Source: QHWK01 sp035315685 (GTDB lineage Bacteria > Acidobacteriota > Vicinamibacteria > Vicinamibacterales > CAVVIG01). Taken from it: a stretch of 47,360 nt of DNA. Both the position numbers and the translations under genes were made by a program. The stretch lies in the NCBI GenBank assembly GCA_035315685.1, contig DATFXR010000082.1, forward strand, positions 1-47,360, written 5' to 3'. Numbering within the stretch: the first letter of the stretch is position 1; each line of letters opens with the position of its first letter. The notes below the pieces were generated by a model, which had not been told where the DNA came from, made no database searches, and was given only the letters and a program-made list of their open reading frames with translations. Below, piece by piece: positions 7,413 through 15,301 of the stretch.

Positions 7413-9023
7413 ATGACCACACAGGTTCTCATCGTCGGGGCAGGACCGGTTGGCCTGACGCTCGCGATCGATCTCGGAAGGCGCGGCGTTCGATGCATCC
7501 AGATCGAACGGAAGGCGGCGCCTGAATTCCTGCCGAAGATGGAACGGTGCAACGCGCGGACGATGGAGATCTTCCGGCGGATGGGCGTTGCGGACCAGAT
7601 CCGAGCCGCCGGTCTCGATCAGCACGTGCCGATGGATGTGTATATCGCGTTGGCGATGAACCAGCCGCCGTTGCTGCGGCTGCCGTACCCGTCCGTCGCC
7701 GAGGCGCGGGCACAGATCGCGGCGTGCGACGACGGCTCGATGGCGCGCGAGCCCTATCAGCTGATTTCGCAGTACACACTCGAGCCGCTGCTGAAGTCGG
7801 TCGCTGAACGGCTGCCGACCGTGGACGTGCGGTACGGGCACGAGCTCGTATGCCTGTCGCAGGACGCAGACGGTGCGACGGCAGCGGTTCGCGATCGTGA
7901 CGGCCGCAACATGCACATCCGCGCGCAGTACATCGTCGGCTGCGACGGCGGTGCGAGCTTGGTACGCAGGCAGCTCGGCATTCAGTTGCGCGGCGAAGGC
8001 AACCTGTTGCGGCTGCACCAGGCGCTGTACTACGCGCCGGACCTTTTCGACAGGATGCCGATTGCCGACGGCCCCGGCAAAGGACGGCACTACCATATCG
8101 CCGACGATCAGGCGACGTTTCTCATCATGCAGGACTCGACGCAGCACTGGACCCTGCACGCCGTCGTCGACAGCGCGGAGGAGATGCAGGCGCAGTTCGA
8201 ACGGACGATCGGAATCCCGATCCCGTACGACAGCCTCTACGTTGGCGAGTGGAAACAGAATCTCCTGCTCGCGGACCACTATGGTTCCGGCCGCATCTTT
8301 CTCGCAGGCGATGCCGTACACCTCATGATCCCGACCGGTGGGCTCGGGATGAATACCGGGGTCGGCGACGCGATTGATCTCTCATGGAAGCTGCAGGCGA
8401 CGCTTGCTGGATGGGGCGGCCCAGGCCTGCTGCGGTCGTATGAAATCGAGCGACGCCAGGTCGGCGACCGCGCCATCGGCGCGTCGCGATACGCATCGCT
8501 CGGCCGCCGCAAGTGGCGGTCGCAGTTCCGGCCGAACATCTGCGACGACTCGCCAGACGGTCAGGCGACGCGCGACAACCTGGCGCGCATCGCAAACGTC
8601 GAGCAGCGGAAGACCAACGAAATGATCGGTGCTGAACTGGGCTACCGCTACGTCGGGTCGCCCGTCATTTCGGATGAACCCGGCGGGCCGGAACATCTGT
8701 TTCGCGACTACGTGCCGACGACATGGCCAGGTGGCCGGCTGCCGCACGTATGGCTCGAACCTGAACGGTCGGTGCACGACGTCATCGGCGACGGCTATAC
8801 ACTCATGCGGCTCGGTCGATCGCGAGCCGACACGCGTGGTCTCGATTCGGCGATGAACGCGACCGGCGCGCCGTTCGAGGAGCTGACGATTGACGCACCT
8901 GCACCACGGGACGTCTACGGCTACGATCTGATCCTGATCCGTCCGGATCTCCACGTCGTCTGGCGTGGCAACTCCCCACCGCCCGATCCGGCCGGCCTCG
9001 CGGCTCTCGTGACGGGCCACTGA
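7413..9023 (+). CDS. FAD-dependent aromatic monooxygenase (class A, MhpA/PheA-like)
   Basis: The 536-residue flavoprotein carries the three marks of class A flavin hydroxylases: the N-terminal dinucleotide-binding motif LIVGAGPVGLTLAIDLGRRG, the central DG-type motif YIVGCDGGASLVRRQLG, and the FAD ribityl-binding GD motif GRIFLAGDAVHLMIPTGGLG. The C-terminal region (residues about 410-536) is the thioredoxin-like tail found in MhpA and phenol hydroxylases. It would hydroxylate a phenolic substrate ortho or para using NAD(P)H and O2. It lies 4 bp after the class II aldolase gene, so the two are probably co-transcribed. The family is clear; the substrate is not. Confidence 0.92.
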   Translation: MTTQVLIVGAGPVGLTLAIDLGRRGVRCIQIERKAAPEFLPKMERCNARTMEIFRRMGVADQIRAAGLDQHVPMDVYIALAMNQPPLLRLPYPSVAEARAQIAACDDGSMAREPYQLISQYTLEPLLKSVAERLPTVDVRYGHELVCLSQDADGATAAVRDRDGRNMHIRAQYIVGCDGGASLVRRQLGIQLRGEGNLLRLHQALYYAPDLFDRMPIADGPGKGRHYHIADDQATFLIMQDSTQHWTLHAVVDSAEEMQAQFERTIGIPIPYDSLYVGEWKQNLLLADHYGSGRIFLAGDAVHLMIPTGGLGMNTGVGDAIDLSWKLQATLAGWGGPGLLRSYEIERRQVGDRAIGASRYASLGRRKWRSQFRPNICDDSPDGQATRDNLARIANVEQRKTNEMIGAELGYRYVGSPVISDEPGGPEHLFRDYVPTTWPGGRLPHVWLEPERSVHDVIGDGYTLMRLGRSRADTRGLDSAMNATGAPFEELTIDAPAPRDVYGYDLILIRPDLHVVWRGNSPPPDPAGLAALVTGH

Positions 9024-9135
9024 CCCGTCGACATGGCGCTGACTCAGGGCAATGCGGAGCGGCTGTGCAATCGGCGCTTCTGACGGCAACGGAGATCCCG
9101 ACGTTTCCTCCGTCCCCCTCCGTTGTCCACGGCCG

Positions 9136-10353
9136 TTACCGTTTCGACAGCGCAGCCAGTGGACGGCCCGGATCGGCGAGCGCTGGAAGATCGATTGGGA
9201 CCCGCCGCTCGATGAGTCGCCGGGCGACCGCGAGATCCCGCCGCGCGTTGATCCCCATTGCGTATGCAAGCCTGCCCTCCTTCACGTCGAACACGAGCAG
9301 GCGATCGCTGTCGAGCATTCGATGCACGCGCGTGCTGTCCGCCACCGGCCACCCGACACCCTGAATATAGAGGTCGTACTGCTCGGACCAGAACGACGGC
9401 ACCGCGGAGTATGTGTCAGTCGCGCCGGCAGCGTTTCGTCCGGCGATGATCCCCTGATCCTGCGCATGAATCCAGTTTTCGAGCCGGGCGAGTCCACCCG
9501 GACCCGGGAAGCGCGCGCAATCGCCGGCTGCAAGAATCGTCGGATCTGTTGTTCGACATTGCGCATCGACGACGATGCCGTCGTCAACCGCCAGCCCCGC
9601 AGCTTCGCCGAGCCTGGTGTCCGGCTTCGATCCGGTCCCGACGACGACGAGACTTGCGGCGAAGCGCTCGCCCAGCGTGGTGACGACTTCGATTCGGTCA
9701 TCACGCACCAGGCTGGCGGCCGCGAGCGCCGTCGACACGCGGATGTCGACCTCGTGTCGTACATGGGCGTCGTGAACGGCTGCGCCTGTCCGCTCGTCGC
9801 ACACGCGCATCAGGATCCGCGGCGCGACCTCCACGACGGTGACCTTCACGCCGAGCATCGCAGCCGACGCGGCAACCTCGAGGCCGATCAAGCCGCCGCC
9901 GATGACGAGCAGAGTGCGGCTGTCGCGGAGTGCCGCCTTCAGCGAGCGCGCGTCGGCGTCGGTGCGCAAGTAGTGCACCCGCGGCATGCCGACCGGGAGC
10001 TGTGGAATCTCGCGCGGAGCGGACCCGGTGGCGAGAACCAGTGCATCGAAGCGCATTCGCCGACCGTCGGCGAGCACGACCGCGCGGTTGTCGCGATCGA
10101 TCGCCGAGCAGTCCGCGCGCATTTCGAGGACGACGTCGTGGCCGGCCACGCCGCCGGGACCGGCAATCAGCGCGTCTTCCGGCGCCACGCGCCCGAGGAG
10201 GACCGCTTTCGACAATGGCGGCTTCTCGTACGGCTCGCACGCTTCGCGCGTGAGCAGCGAGACGGCGGCGGCAGGATCGTGCTTCTTCGCGCTGATCGCC
10301 GCAAACGTACCGGCGGGCCCGCCACCGATGACCAGGATGGTGCGGGCCGTCAC
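9136..10353 (-). CDS. NAD(P)H:Rieske ferredoxin reductase (FAD pyridine nucleotide oxidoreductase)
   Basis: The 405-residue protein has an FAD-binding motif at the very N-terminus (ARTILVIGGGPAGTFAAISA), a second Rossmann motif for NAD(P)H (LLVIGGGLIGLEVAASAAML) and the late FAD motif PTILAAGDCARF. The C-terminal part (SFWSEQYDLYIQGVGWP) is typical of dioxygenase ferredoxin reductases, which feed electrons from NADH to a Rieske ferredoxin. The GTG at 10353 is chosen because it starts directly before the FAD motif and overlaps the preceding gene's stop by 4 bp (GTGA). It is the third gene of the Rieske oxygenase operon, so with the ferredoxin at 12187 the electron-transfer chain is complete. 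Confidence 0.9.
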   Translation of the reverse strand: MTARTILVIGGGPAGTFAAISAKKHDPAAAVSLLTREACEPYEKPPLSKAVLLGRVAPEDALIAGPGGVAGHDVVLEMRADCSAIDRDNRAVVLADGRRMRFDALVLATGSAPREIPQLPVGMPRVHYLRTDADARSLKAALRDSRTLLVIGGGLIGLEVAASAAMLGVKVTVVEVAPRILMRVCDERTGAAVHDAHVRHEVDIRVSTALAAASLVRDDRIEVVTTLGERFAASLVVVGTGSKPDTRLGEAAGLAVDDGIVVDAQCRTTDPTILAAGDCARFPGPGGLARLENWIHAQDQGIIAGRNAAGATDTYSAVPSFWSEQYDLYIQGVGWPVADSTRVHRMLDSDRLLVFDVKEGRLAYAMGINARRDLAVARRLIERRVPIDLPALADPGRPLAALSKR

Positions 10354-10823
10354 GCGCGAAGCGCAGTCATCATGTCGTCGATGTAGTCGTCGTTTCCAGC
10401 GATGACGACCATCAGCGACCACGGCCGCAGTTGCGCGAGCGTCCTCGACACATCGCGCTCGGGCGCCGACATCGCGCCGATCACGAAACCGGTCGTCATC
10501 ACGCGTCGGCGGCTGCAGGCCTCGCCGATCGCCGCCGCCGCGTGCGCGTGGCCGCCTGGTCCGGCAACCAGAACGACGAGATCGGCGGCGTCGACTTCGT
10601 CACGGACGCTTCGGCTCCGACCGGTGAGGTCGCGCAGGCGGTCGGGAGCGGTGGCCGTGAAGAACGTGGCATGCTGCCAGCCGGCGCCGCCGAGCCGCTC
10701 GATGATGGCCTGACCAGCGGCGTCGAGCGCGATTACCTTCAACACGCGGGGGAGCGCGTTCGGCGCCTGCACGCGGAAGCGCGCTTCGGCCGCCGAACTC
10801 ATGCGGGCGGATTCGCTCGCCAT
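10350..10823 (-). CDS. Small Rossmann-like protein with FtsZ-like GTPase-domain features
   Basis: This 157-residue protein lies 8 bp after the Rieske oxygenase stop and overlaps the reductase start, so it is an integral part of the operon. Its order of elements, RVLKVIALDAAGQAIIERLG, then ADLVVLVAGPGGHAHAAAAI and RRVMTTGFVIGA, mirrors the N-terminal half of FtsZ (glycine-rich loop, then GGGTGTG loop, then beta strand). The tubulin signature is replaced by GGHAHAA and the C-terminal domain is absent, so it is unlikely to polymerise. I know of no assigned function. A role as an accessory or assembly factor for the oxygenase is inference from position only. Confidence 0.75.
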   Translation of the reverse strand: MASESARMSSAAEARFRVQAPNALPRVLKVIALDAAGQAIIERLGGAGWQHATFFTATAPDRLRDLTGRSRSVRDEVDAADLVVLVAGPGGHAHAAAAIGEACSRRRVMTTGFVIGAMSAPERDVSRTLAQLRPWSLMVVIAGNDDYIDDMMTALRA

Positions 10824-10831
10824 TGGCGGCG

Positions 10832-12118
10832 TCAGACGGATGCAGGGGCCACCGCCGGCCGCGCGATCAGCGCCTCGCGCCCACCTTCGGTGAACGGCAC
10901 ATCGGGCGGCAGCACGAGGGCCGCCGAGCGGACCTTCTGGTGCACCGGATCGACGCCGGGCGGCACCGCTCCATGGTCGGTGAGCGCTTTCACCGCGCGC
11001 AGCAGGCGGTGCCGCGCCATGATGATGCCGTTGTCGGTCGAGACGAGATTCTCTTTCGTCCGATCGACGATCGGCCCCATGCTTTCCTGCAGCGAGGCAT
11101 CCTGCATGGCGATCCCCTCGACGCCGCTGAAGGTCCGCCCGGCTTTCTGGCCGGCGCGATCGATCAGGTAGTCGTTGTCCTTGTTGGCGAACGGCCGGAA
11201 GGTGCCGGGCACGTACCGCACATGGATGCCTTTGCCGTCGCGCATCGCGGCGACTTCGGCCTGCGTCAGATCGCGGAGCGGGTGGTAGTCGTAGCTCCAG
11301 GTCCAGCAGTTCTCGTCGTCGATCGGAATCCAGAAGTGGCCGTGGACGGAGTGACTGCCGCGCGGCGCGATCATCGTGAACGACGGCATCACCCACTGTG
11401 TGATCCGCCAGTAGTAGTTGCCCCCTTCGGCATTGCGGCGCGCGCCGATGTAGAGGCCACCGGCGCTTTCGACGACTTCGAAGACCGGCCGCGCGTCACT
11501 CAAGTTGTACTGGTTGCCGCGCGCACCCTTGAACAGTGGATCGGAATCCAGATCGCCGCGATGCAGCCACGAGACGTGACTCGAATCGATTCCACCCTCC
11601 AGGGCCTGCAGCCAGTTGGACTCCTGAAACCGCTTGCTCGCGAACGACTGGCTGGAGGGGACGGTGACGAATTCCCATTCCGGCAGCGGCGGCCGTGCCT
11701 CGGATGGACCCATGTAGGTCCACAGGATGCCGCCGCGCTCGATGAGCGGATACGATCGCAGCTTGATCTTGGTCGCGAAACGCGATGCCTCGGGCTCGGA
11801 CGGCACGTCGATGCACTGTCCGGTGATGTCGTATTTCCAGCCATGGTACGAACACCGCAGGCCGCATTCCTCGTTACGGCCGAACCACAGCGAAACCCCG
11901 CGATGCGCGCAGAACTCGTCGACGAGGCCATAGCGTCCGTTCGTATCGCGGAAAGCGATCAGCCGTTCGGAGAGCAGCTTCACGCGGACGGGCGGGCAGT
12001 CGTTGTCCGGCAGTTCGTCGGACAGCAGCGCGGGAATCCAGTAGCTCCGGAACATCCGGCCCATTGGCGTGCCGGGACCGGTTTCAGCCAGCAAGTCGTT
12101 CTGTTCTTTCCTGAGCAT
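10832..12118 (-). CDS. Rieske non-heme iron oxygenase, alpha subunit (phthalate 4,5-dioxygenase type)
   Basis: The 428-residue protein has a Rieske [2Fe-2S] centre (Cys70-x-His72 in CAHRGVS, Cys89-x2-His92 in CSYHGWK) and a mononuclear iron site in LEGGIDSSHVSWLHRG (Asp178, His181, His186). The layout is that of the phthalate 4,5-dioxygenase group of alpha-only oxygenases, which attach O2 to an aromatic acid or O-demethylate it. A GGAG ribosome site precedes ATG 12118. The gene heads a minus-strand operon with the FtsZ-like protein and the ferredoxin reductase, and faces the ferredoxin gene across a 68-bp gap holding a GntR-type operator. The decarboxylase gene nearby supports a phthalate-like substrate. 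Confidence 0.93.
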   Translation of the reverse strand: MLRKEQNDLLAETGPGTPMGRMFRSYWIPALLSDELPDNDCPPVRVKLLSERLIAFRDTNGRYGLVDEFCAHRGVSLWFGRNEECGLRCSYHGWKYDITGQCIDVPSEPEASRFATKIKLRSYPLIERGGILWTYMGPSEARPPLPEWEFVTVPSSQSFASKRFQESNWLQALEGGIDSSHVSWLHRGDLDSDPLFKGARGNQYNLSDARPVFEVVESAGGLYIGARRNAEGGNYYWRITQWVMPSFTMIAPRGSHSVHGHFWIPIDDENCWTWSYDYHPLRDLTQAEVAAMRDGKGIHVRYVPGTFRPFANKDNDYLIDRAGQKAGRTFSGVEGIAMQDASLQESMGPIVDRTKENLVSTDNGIIMARHRLLRAVKALTDHGAVPPGVDPVHQKVRSAALVLPPDVPFTEGGREALIARPAVAPASV

Positions 12119-12135
12119 CTGCGGGCTCCACGGCC

Positions 12136-12150
12136 AATGGTCTGACCTTT
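12136..12150. promoter_or_regulatory. GntR/FadR-type operator (AATGGTCTGACCTTT)
   Basis: A 15-bp near-palindrome with core GGTnnnACC lies in the gap between the divergent Rieske oxygenase (start 12118) and ferredoxin (start 12187). It is one of seven matching sites in the window and is positioned to control both genes. Confidence 0.75.
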
Positions 12151-12169
12151 AATCCGTTAATCCGTCCCG

Positions 12170-12175
12170 TATACT
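12170..12175 (+). promoter_or_regulatory. -10 element TATACT of the ferredoxin promoter
   Basis: TATACT ends 11 bp before the ferredoxin ATG, so transcription would start about 5 bases before the start codon. The -35 region is weak and coincides with the end of the 12136-12150 operator. Confidence 0.45.
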
Positions 12176-12186
12176 GAGCCGGGATT

Positions 12187-12495
12187 ATGCCGTCACGGAT
12201 TGAACTGTGCAAGATTGAGGACGTCGCGGTCGGAGAGGTGCGCAGAGTGGAGGCAGGCAGCCTGACGCTGGCGGTGTACAACCTCCAAGGTGACTTCTGC
12301 GTGACTGACGACGCGTGCACGCACGGTCCAGGTTCACTGTCCGAAGGGTTCGTCGAGGGCGACGTCATCGAGTGCAACTTCCACCAGGGCAAGTTCAACA
12401 TCCGCACTGGCGAAGTCGTCGCGCCACCCTGTATGGTGCCGATCAGAACCTACACGGCGGTGGTCGAGAACGGCCGCGTCTACGTCGAGGTGTAA
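12187..12495 (+). CDS. Rieske-type ferredoxin
   Basis: The 102-residue protein is a stand-alone Rieske [2Fe-2S] ferredoxin: CTHGPGSLSEG supplies Cys44 and His46, and CNFHQGKFNI supplies Cys63 and His66, within the usual length for biphenyl- and naphthalene-dioxygenase ferredoxins. It would carry electrons from the reductase at 9136-10353 to the oxygenase at 10832-12118. It is divergent from those genes rather than in their operon, but shares the same putative operator. Three-component systems with a phthalate-dioxygenase-like alpha subunit are less usual, because classical phthalate dioxygenases use a single reductase. Confidence 0.92.
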   Translation: MPSRIELCKIEDVAVGEVRRVEAGSLTLAVYNLQGDFCVTDDACTHGPGSLSEGFVEGDVIECNFHQGKFNIRTGEVVAPPCMVPIRTYTAVVENGRVYVEV

Positions 12496-12646
12496 TCGAA
12501 TCTTGAAGAACCCCAGCGTCTCGGGCGCGAGCCAGTCATCGCCGCTTCGCACGACACGGCCGGCACCGGAGACGCGGACGATTCTTCGTACGACACGATC
12601 TCTTTGCGCGCGTCTCGGTAGTCGCCGGGTATCGCTGTCGCCTCCG

Positions 12647-12675
12647 TTGACTCAGACCCCGACACGACTTACAGT
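12647..12675 (+). promoter_or_regulatory. Sigma70-like promoter of the alcohol dehydrogenase (TTGACT-N17-TACAGT)
   Basis: TTGACT at 12647-12652 and TACAGT at 12670-12675 are 17 bp apart. The predicted transcription start is about 5 bases before ATG 12687, which supports that start codon and implies an almost leaderless mRNA. The rest of the 12496-12686 gap shows nothing else I can support. Confidence 0.6.
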
Positions 12676-12686
12676 CCGGTTTCTCT

Positions 12687-13799
12687 ATGGCTGAAAAGAC
12701 CCTGGCGGCGGTAAAGGTAGGACCTTCGACGACTGAATTGCACGAGCTCGATCTCCCGCCCGTCCCGGACGACGCCGCGCTGATGAGGGTCGAGGTCGCC
12801 GGGGTCTGCGGCACCGACGTCACCCAGTATCGCCTGCCGCTCCGCAACGGTCCGCTCGTGATGGGCCACGAGAACGTCGGCTACCTCGCGCGGGTCGGGA
12901 AGACGTTCGCGGCGCACAAGGGGATGGCGGAAGGCGACCTGGTCGTTCTCGAGCACTACCTGCCGTGCGGCCATTGCGAATGGGACCACATGGGCGAATA
13001 TCGCCACTGCGCGGCAACGGAGTGGTTCTACGACGCCAACGCCGTCCGCTACGGCTACACGTCGATGTCGATCGCGCCGGGCCTGTGGGGCGGTTTCAGC
13101 CACTACCTCTATCTGCCGCTCAACGCGGTGCTGCACAGAGTCCCGACCGGCCTCCCGCTCGAGGAAGCGGGCCTCGCCACGCCGATGTCCAACGGCATCC
13201 AGTGGACGCTGATCGACGGCGGGATCGGCTACGCGTCGACCGCGCTCATCCAGGGACCGGGCCAGCAGGGCCTCTGCTGCCTGATGGCGGCGAAGCACGC
13301 TGGCGCCGATCTCGTGATCGTGACCGGAACGTCGACGGACACCCGCCGCCTCGAGGTCGCGACGGCGTTCGGCGCGGATTACGTGATCGATGTGGAACGG
13401 CAGGATCCGCTGGCGCGGATTCTCGAGATCACCGGCGGGCGCGGGGTCGATGTCGCGATCGACTGCACGGTCGGCGCCGGCGCTGCGCCGACGCTGCTCG
13501 CGATCGAGGCGCTGAAGCGGCGCGGTGGCACGATGGTCGTGCAGGGAGAGGGCAATCAGGAGTTTTCGAGTTTTCCGATCGGCCGTCTGACGCGCAAGGG
13601 GATCACGTTGAAAAGCGCGCGGGGCCACTCGTATCGCGCGGTCGAGCTCGCGCTGCGCCAGCTGGCGTCCCGGCGCTTCCCGCTCGCGATGATGATGACG
13701 CACACATTCGGGCTCGCCGAGGTGGACTACGCGATCAGGTCGGTCGGTGGCCAGGGCGCCCCGGGCGCGATTCACGTGGCGGTCATGCCGTGGAAGTGA
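12687..13799 (+). CDS. Zinc-dependent medium-chain alcohol dehydrogenase
   Basis: The 370-residue protein belongs to the MDR superfamily. Catalytic zinc residues are Cys41 (GVCGTDV) and His61-Glu62 (GHENVG). The structural-zinc lobe CGHCEWDHMGEYRHC has Cys94, Cys97 and Cys108 but Asp100 where the third cysteine normally stands. The nucleotide-binding loop is IQGPGQQGLCCLMAAKHAGA. It would oxidise an alcohol or reduce an aldehyde or ketone with NAD(P). It overlaps the downstream class II aldolase by 4 bp (GTGA), so the two enzymes may act in consecutive steps. The operator at 12713-12727 lies inside its first codons. Confidence 0.9.
   Translation: MAEKTLAAVKVGPSTTELHELDLPPVPDDAALMRVEVAGVCGTDVTQYRLPLRNGPLVMGHENVGYLARVGKTFAAHKGMAEGDLVVLEHYLPCGHCEWDHMGEYRHCAATEWFYDANAVRYGYTSMSIAPGLWGGFSHYLYLPLNAVLHRVPTGLPLEEAGLATPMSNGIQWTLIDGGIGYASTALIQGPGQQGLCCLMAAKHAGADLVIVTGTSTDTRRLEVATAFGADYVIDVERQDPLARILEITGGRGVDVAIDCTVGAGAAPTLLAIEALKRRGGTMVVQGEGNQEFSSFPIGRLTRKGITLKSARGHSYRAVELALRQLASRRFPLAMMMTHTFGLAEVDYAIRSVGGQGAPGAIHVAVMPWK
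12713..12727. promoter_or_regulatory. GntR/FadR-type operator inside the dehydrogenase 5' coding region (AAAGGTAGGACCTTC)
   Basis: The 15-mer matches the shared element at 14 of 15 consensus-compatible positions although it lies in coding sequence. It uses the codons GTA-AAG-GTA-GGA, including two GTA codons that look uncommon for this GC-rich DNA. It sits about 30 bp after the predicted transcription start, where a bound repressor could block elongation. Confidence 0.6.
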
Positions 13800-14473
13800 G
13801 TGCGTCGAGCGGGCTGGCGATCCGGCAGCAGCTCGCGGACGCGATTCGGATGCTCGCGCGCGCGGAGATCGTCGATCACAGCGGACACGGCAGCGCCCGC
13901 CGGGATGGTGGATCGTTCTACATCAATTCGGGCGCGTCTACCCGTGGCACCCTGACGGCCGACGACATCGTCACCGTCGATCTCGACGGCGCGCTCGTCG
14001 AGGGGAGCGCGAAGCCGCCGCTCGAGTTCCACCTGCACTCGGAAATCTATCGGGCGCGTCCCGACGTCGATGCGGTCATGCACACCCACCCCCGCTGGTC
14101 GACGCTGCTGACGATCGCGGGCGCCAGCTACAAGGTCGTCTACGCGCAGGGCGCGCTGCTCGCGGACGTAGCGGTGTTCGACTCGCCACTGTCGGTCAAT
14201 ACCCGCGAGATGGGTCAGCAGGTCGCGGCCGTGCTCGGGCGCGGATCGGCCGTCCTCCTCAAATCACACGGCGCTGTCGTCGCGGGATCGAACATCGTCG
14301 AGTGCTTCGCGCTGGCGGCGTACCTCGAGGAGAACGCGTCGCGTCAGTATCTCGCGATGCAGATCGGCACGCCGTACGAGTTCAGCGAGGCCGAGCAGCA
14401 GGCATGCCGCGAACGCCTCGGCACGCCGAGCCTCTTCAGGAAGACCTGGGAACACTACCGCTCGAAGCTCTGA
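13796..14473 (+). CDS. Class II aldolase/adducin-family protein
   Basis: The 225-residue protein has the metal site HLHSEIYRARPDVDAVMHTH followed by LKSHGAVVAGS, the pattern of L-fuculose-phosphate aldolases and related decarboxylases. Start GTG 13796 overlaps the dehydrogenase stop (GTGA); GTG 13790 is the alternative. It differs clearly from the other class II aldolase at 6662-7408, so the island encodes two separate enzymes of this family. Coupling to an alcohol dehydrogenase suggests C-C cleavage of an oxidised hydroxy acid. Its stop abuts the stop of the convergent GntR gene with no gap. Confidence 0.88.
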   Translation: MSASSGLAIRQQLADAIRMLARAEIVDHSGHGSARRDGGSFYINSGASTRGTLTADDIVTVDLDGALVEGSAKPPLEFHLHSEIYRARPDVDAVMHTHPRWSTLLTIAGASYKVVYAQGALLADVAVFDSPLSVNTREMGQQVAAVLGRGSAVLLKSHGAVVAGSNIVECFALAAYLEENASRQYLAMQIGTPYEFSEAEQQACRERLGTPSLFRKTWEHYRSKL

Positions 14474-15196
14474 CTATTTCCGGCGCCGGGCGAGGCTGCG
14501 GCGCACGCGGCGCTGGATGTCGCCGACGTGCCGGGCCATGGTCGCGTAGGCTTTTTCGCCGTCGTGCGTCCGGATCGCGTCGAAGAGCTGCCGGTGGAAC
14601 TGGCAGTTCTTCAAGCGGTGCCGGGCGCGCGTCGACACGTCAAGGGCCGATGCGGCATTGGCGGTGAGGTCGGCCAGCGCATTCATCAGGACGATCAGCG
14701 GCAGGTTACGCGTGCAGTCGGCTACCGATCGATGGAAGCGCGAGTCGGTCGGCCGGAACGGTCCCGACCGCTGCGCCGCATCATGTTCTTCCTGCAGCAG
14801 GACGCGCTCGATGCGGAGGATATCGTCTTTTCGCGCGCGCAGGGCGGCGAGCCGCGCAATCGGCGGTTCGATCAGCATGCGCGCTTCGGTCAGCTCCCGA
14901 TGCGACGTCCTGCCGAGACCGAGCACCAGCGCCAGCGATCGCAACACCGGCTCGTGGTCGAGCTGCGCGACGAACGCGCCGCCGTCGGCGCCACGCCGGA
15001 TCCGCAGCACGCCGACTTCTTCGAGCGACCGATAGGCTTCCCGGACCGAGACGCGGCTGGTCTTGAACTGGCGCGCCATCTCCCGCTCGGCGGGCAGCTT
15101 GTGTCCGGCCAGGAGCCGGCCTTCGGTGATCTGCTTCTTGATCCGGTGAACGATCGCTTCCGACACTCGGGCCTGCCGGCCCACGCCTGCTGGCAT
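14474..15196 (-). CDS. GntR-family transcriptional regulator, FadR/FCD subfamily
   Basis: The 240-residue protein has an N-terminal winged helix (IVHRIKKQITEGRLLAGHKL, AEREMARQFKTSRVSVREAY, then VLRIRRGADGGAFV) and a C-terminal all-helical FCD ligand domain with probable metal-binding residues in TDSRFHRSV, QFHRQLFDAI and MARHVGD. FCD regulators usually sense small carboxylic acids and act as repressors. ATG 15196 is chosen because a promoter TTGACC-N17-GAGAAT (15231 to 15203) puts the transcription start at or next to it. A matching operator lies at 15269-15283 between this gene and the divergent transporter. It is the only FadR-type regulator in the window and the best candidate reader of the seven GGTnnnACC sites. 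Confidence 0.92.
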   Translation of the reverse strand: MPAGVGRQARVSEAIVHRIKKQITEGRLLAGHKLPAEREMARQFKTSRVSVREAYRSLEEVGVLRIRRGADGGAFVAQLDHEPVLRSLALVLGLGRTSHRELTEARMLIEPPIARLAALRARKDDILRIERVLLQEEHDAAQRSGPFRPTDSRFHRSVADCTRNLPLIVLMNALADLTANAASALDVSTRARHRLKNCQFHRQLFDAIRTHDGEKAYATMARHVGDIQRRVRRSLARRRK

Positions 15197-15202
15197 GCTT
15201 CC

Positions 15203-15231
15203 ATTCTCCGGAATGCCGCGAGGCCGGTCAA
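15203..15231 (-). promoter_or_regulatory. Promoter of the GntR gene (TTGACC-N17-GAGAAT)
   Basis: On the minus strand, TTGACC (15231-15226) and GAGAAT (15208-15203) are 17 bp apart. The expected start of transcription coincides with the start codon at 15196, suggesting a leaderless mRNA. The operator at 15269-15283 lies upstream of this promoter. Confidence 0.5.
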
Positions 15232-15268
15232 CAGTGCGCTGTCGCGGCACACGCGACGGCGGCCGGCC

Positions 15269-15283
15269 AAAGGTAGGACCATT
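15269..15283. promoter_or_regulatory. GntR/FadR-type operator (AAAGGTAGGACCATT)
   Basis: The site lies between the divergent GntR regulator and DASS transporter genes, 18 bp before the transporter start and 72 bp before the regulator start. This placement fits autoregulation together with control of carboxylate uptake. Confidence 0.75.
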
Positions 15284-15301
15284 GCCTTGCGCGGTGAGGG
15301 C

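Noticed and set aside
14528..15301. N-terminal extension of the transporter back to 14528
   Set aside because: It is antisense to the GntR gene and hydrophilic; a ribosome site supports ATG 15302.
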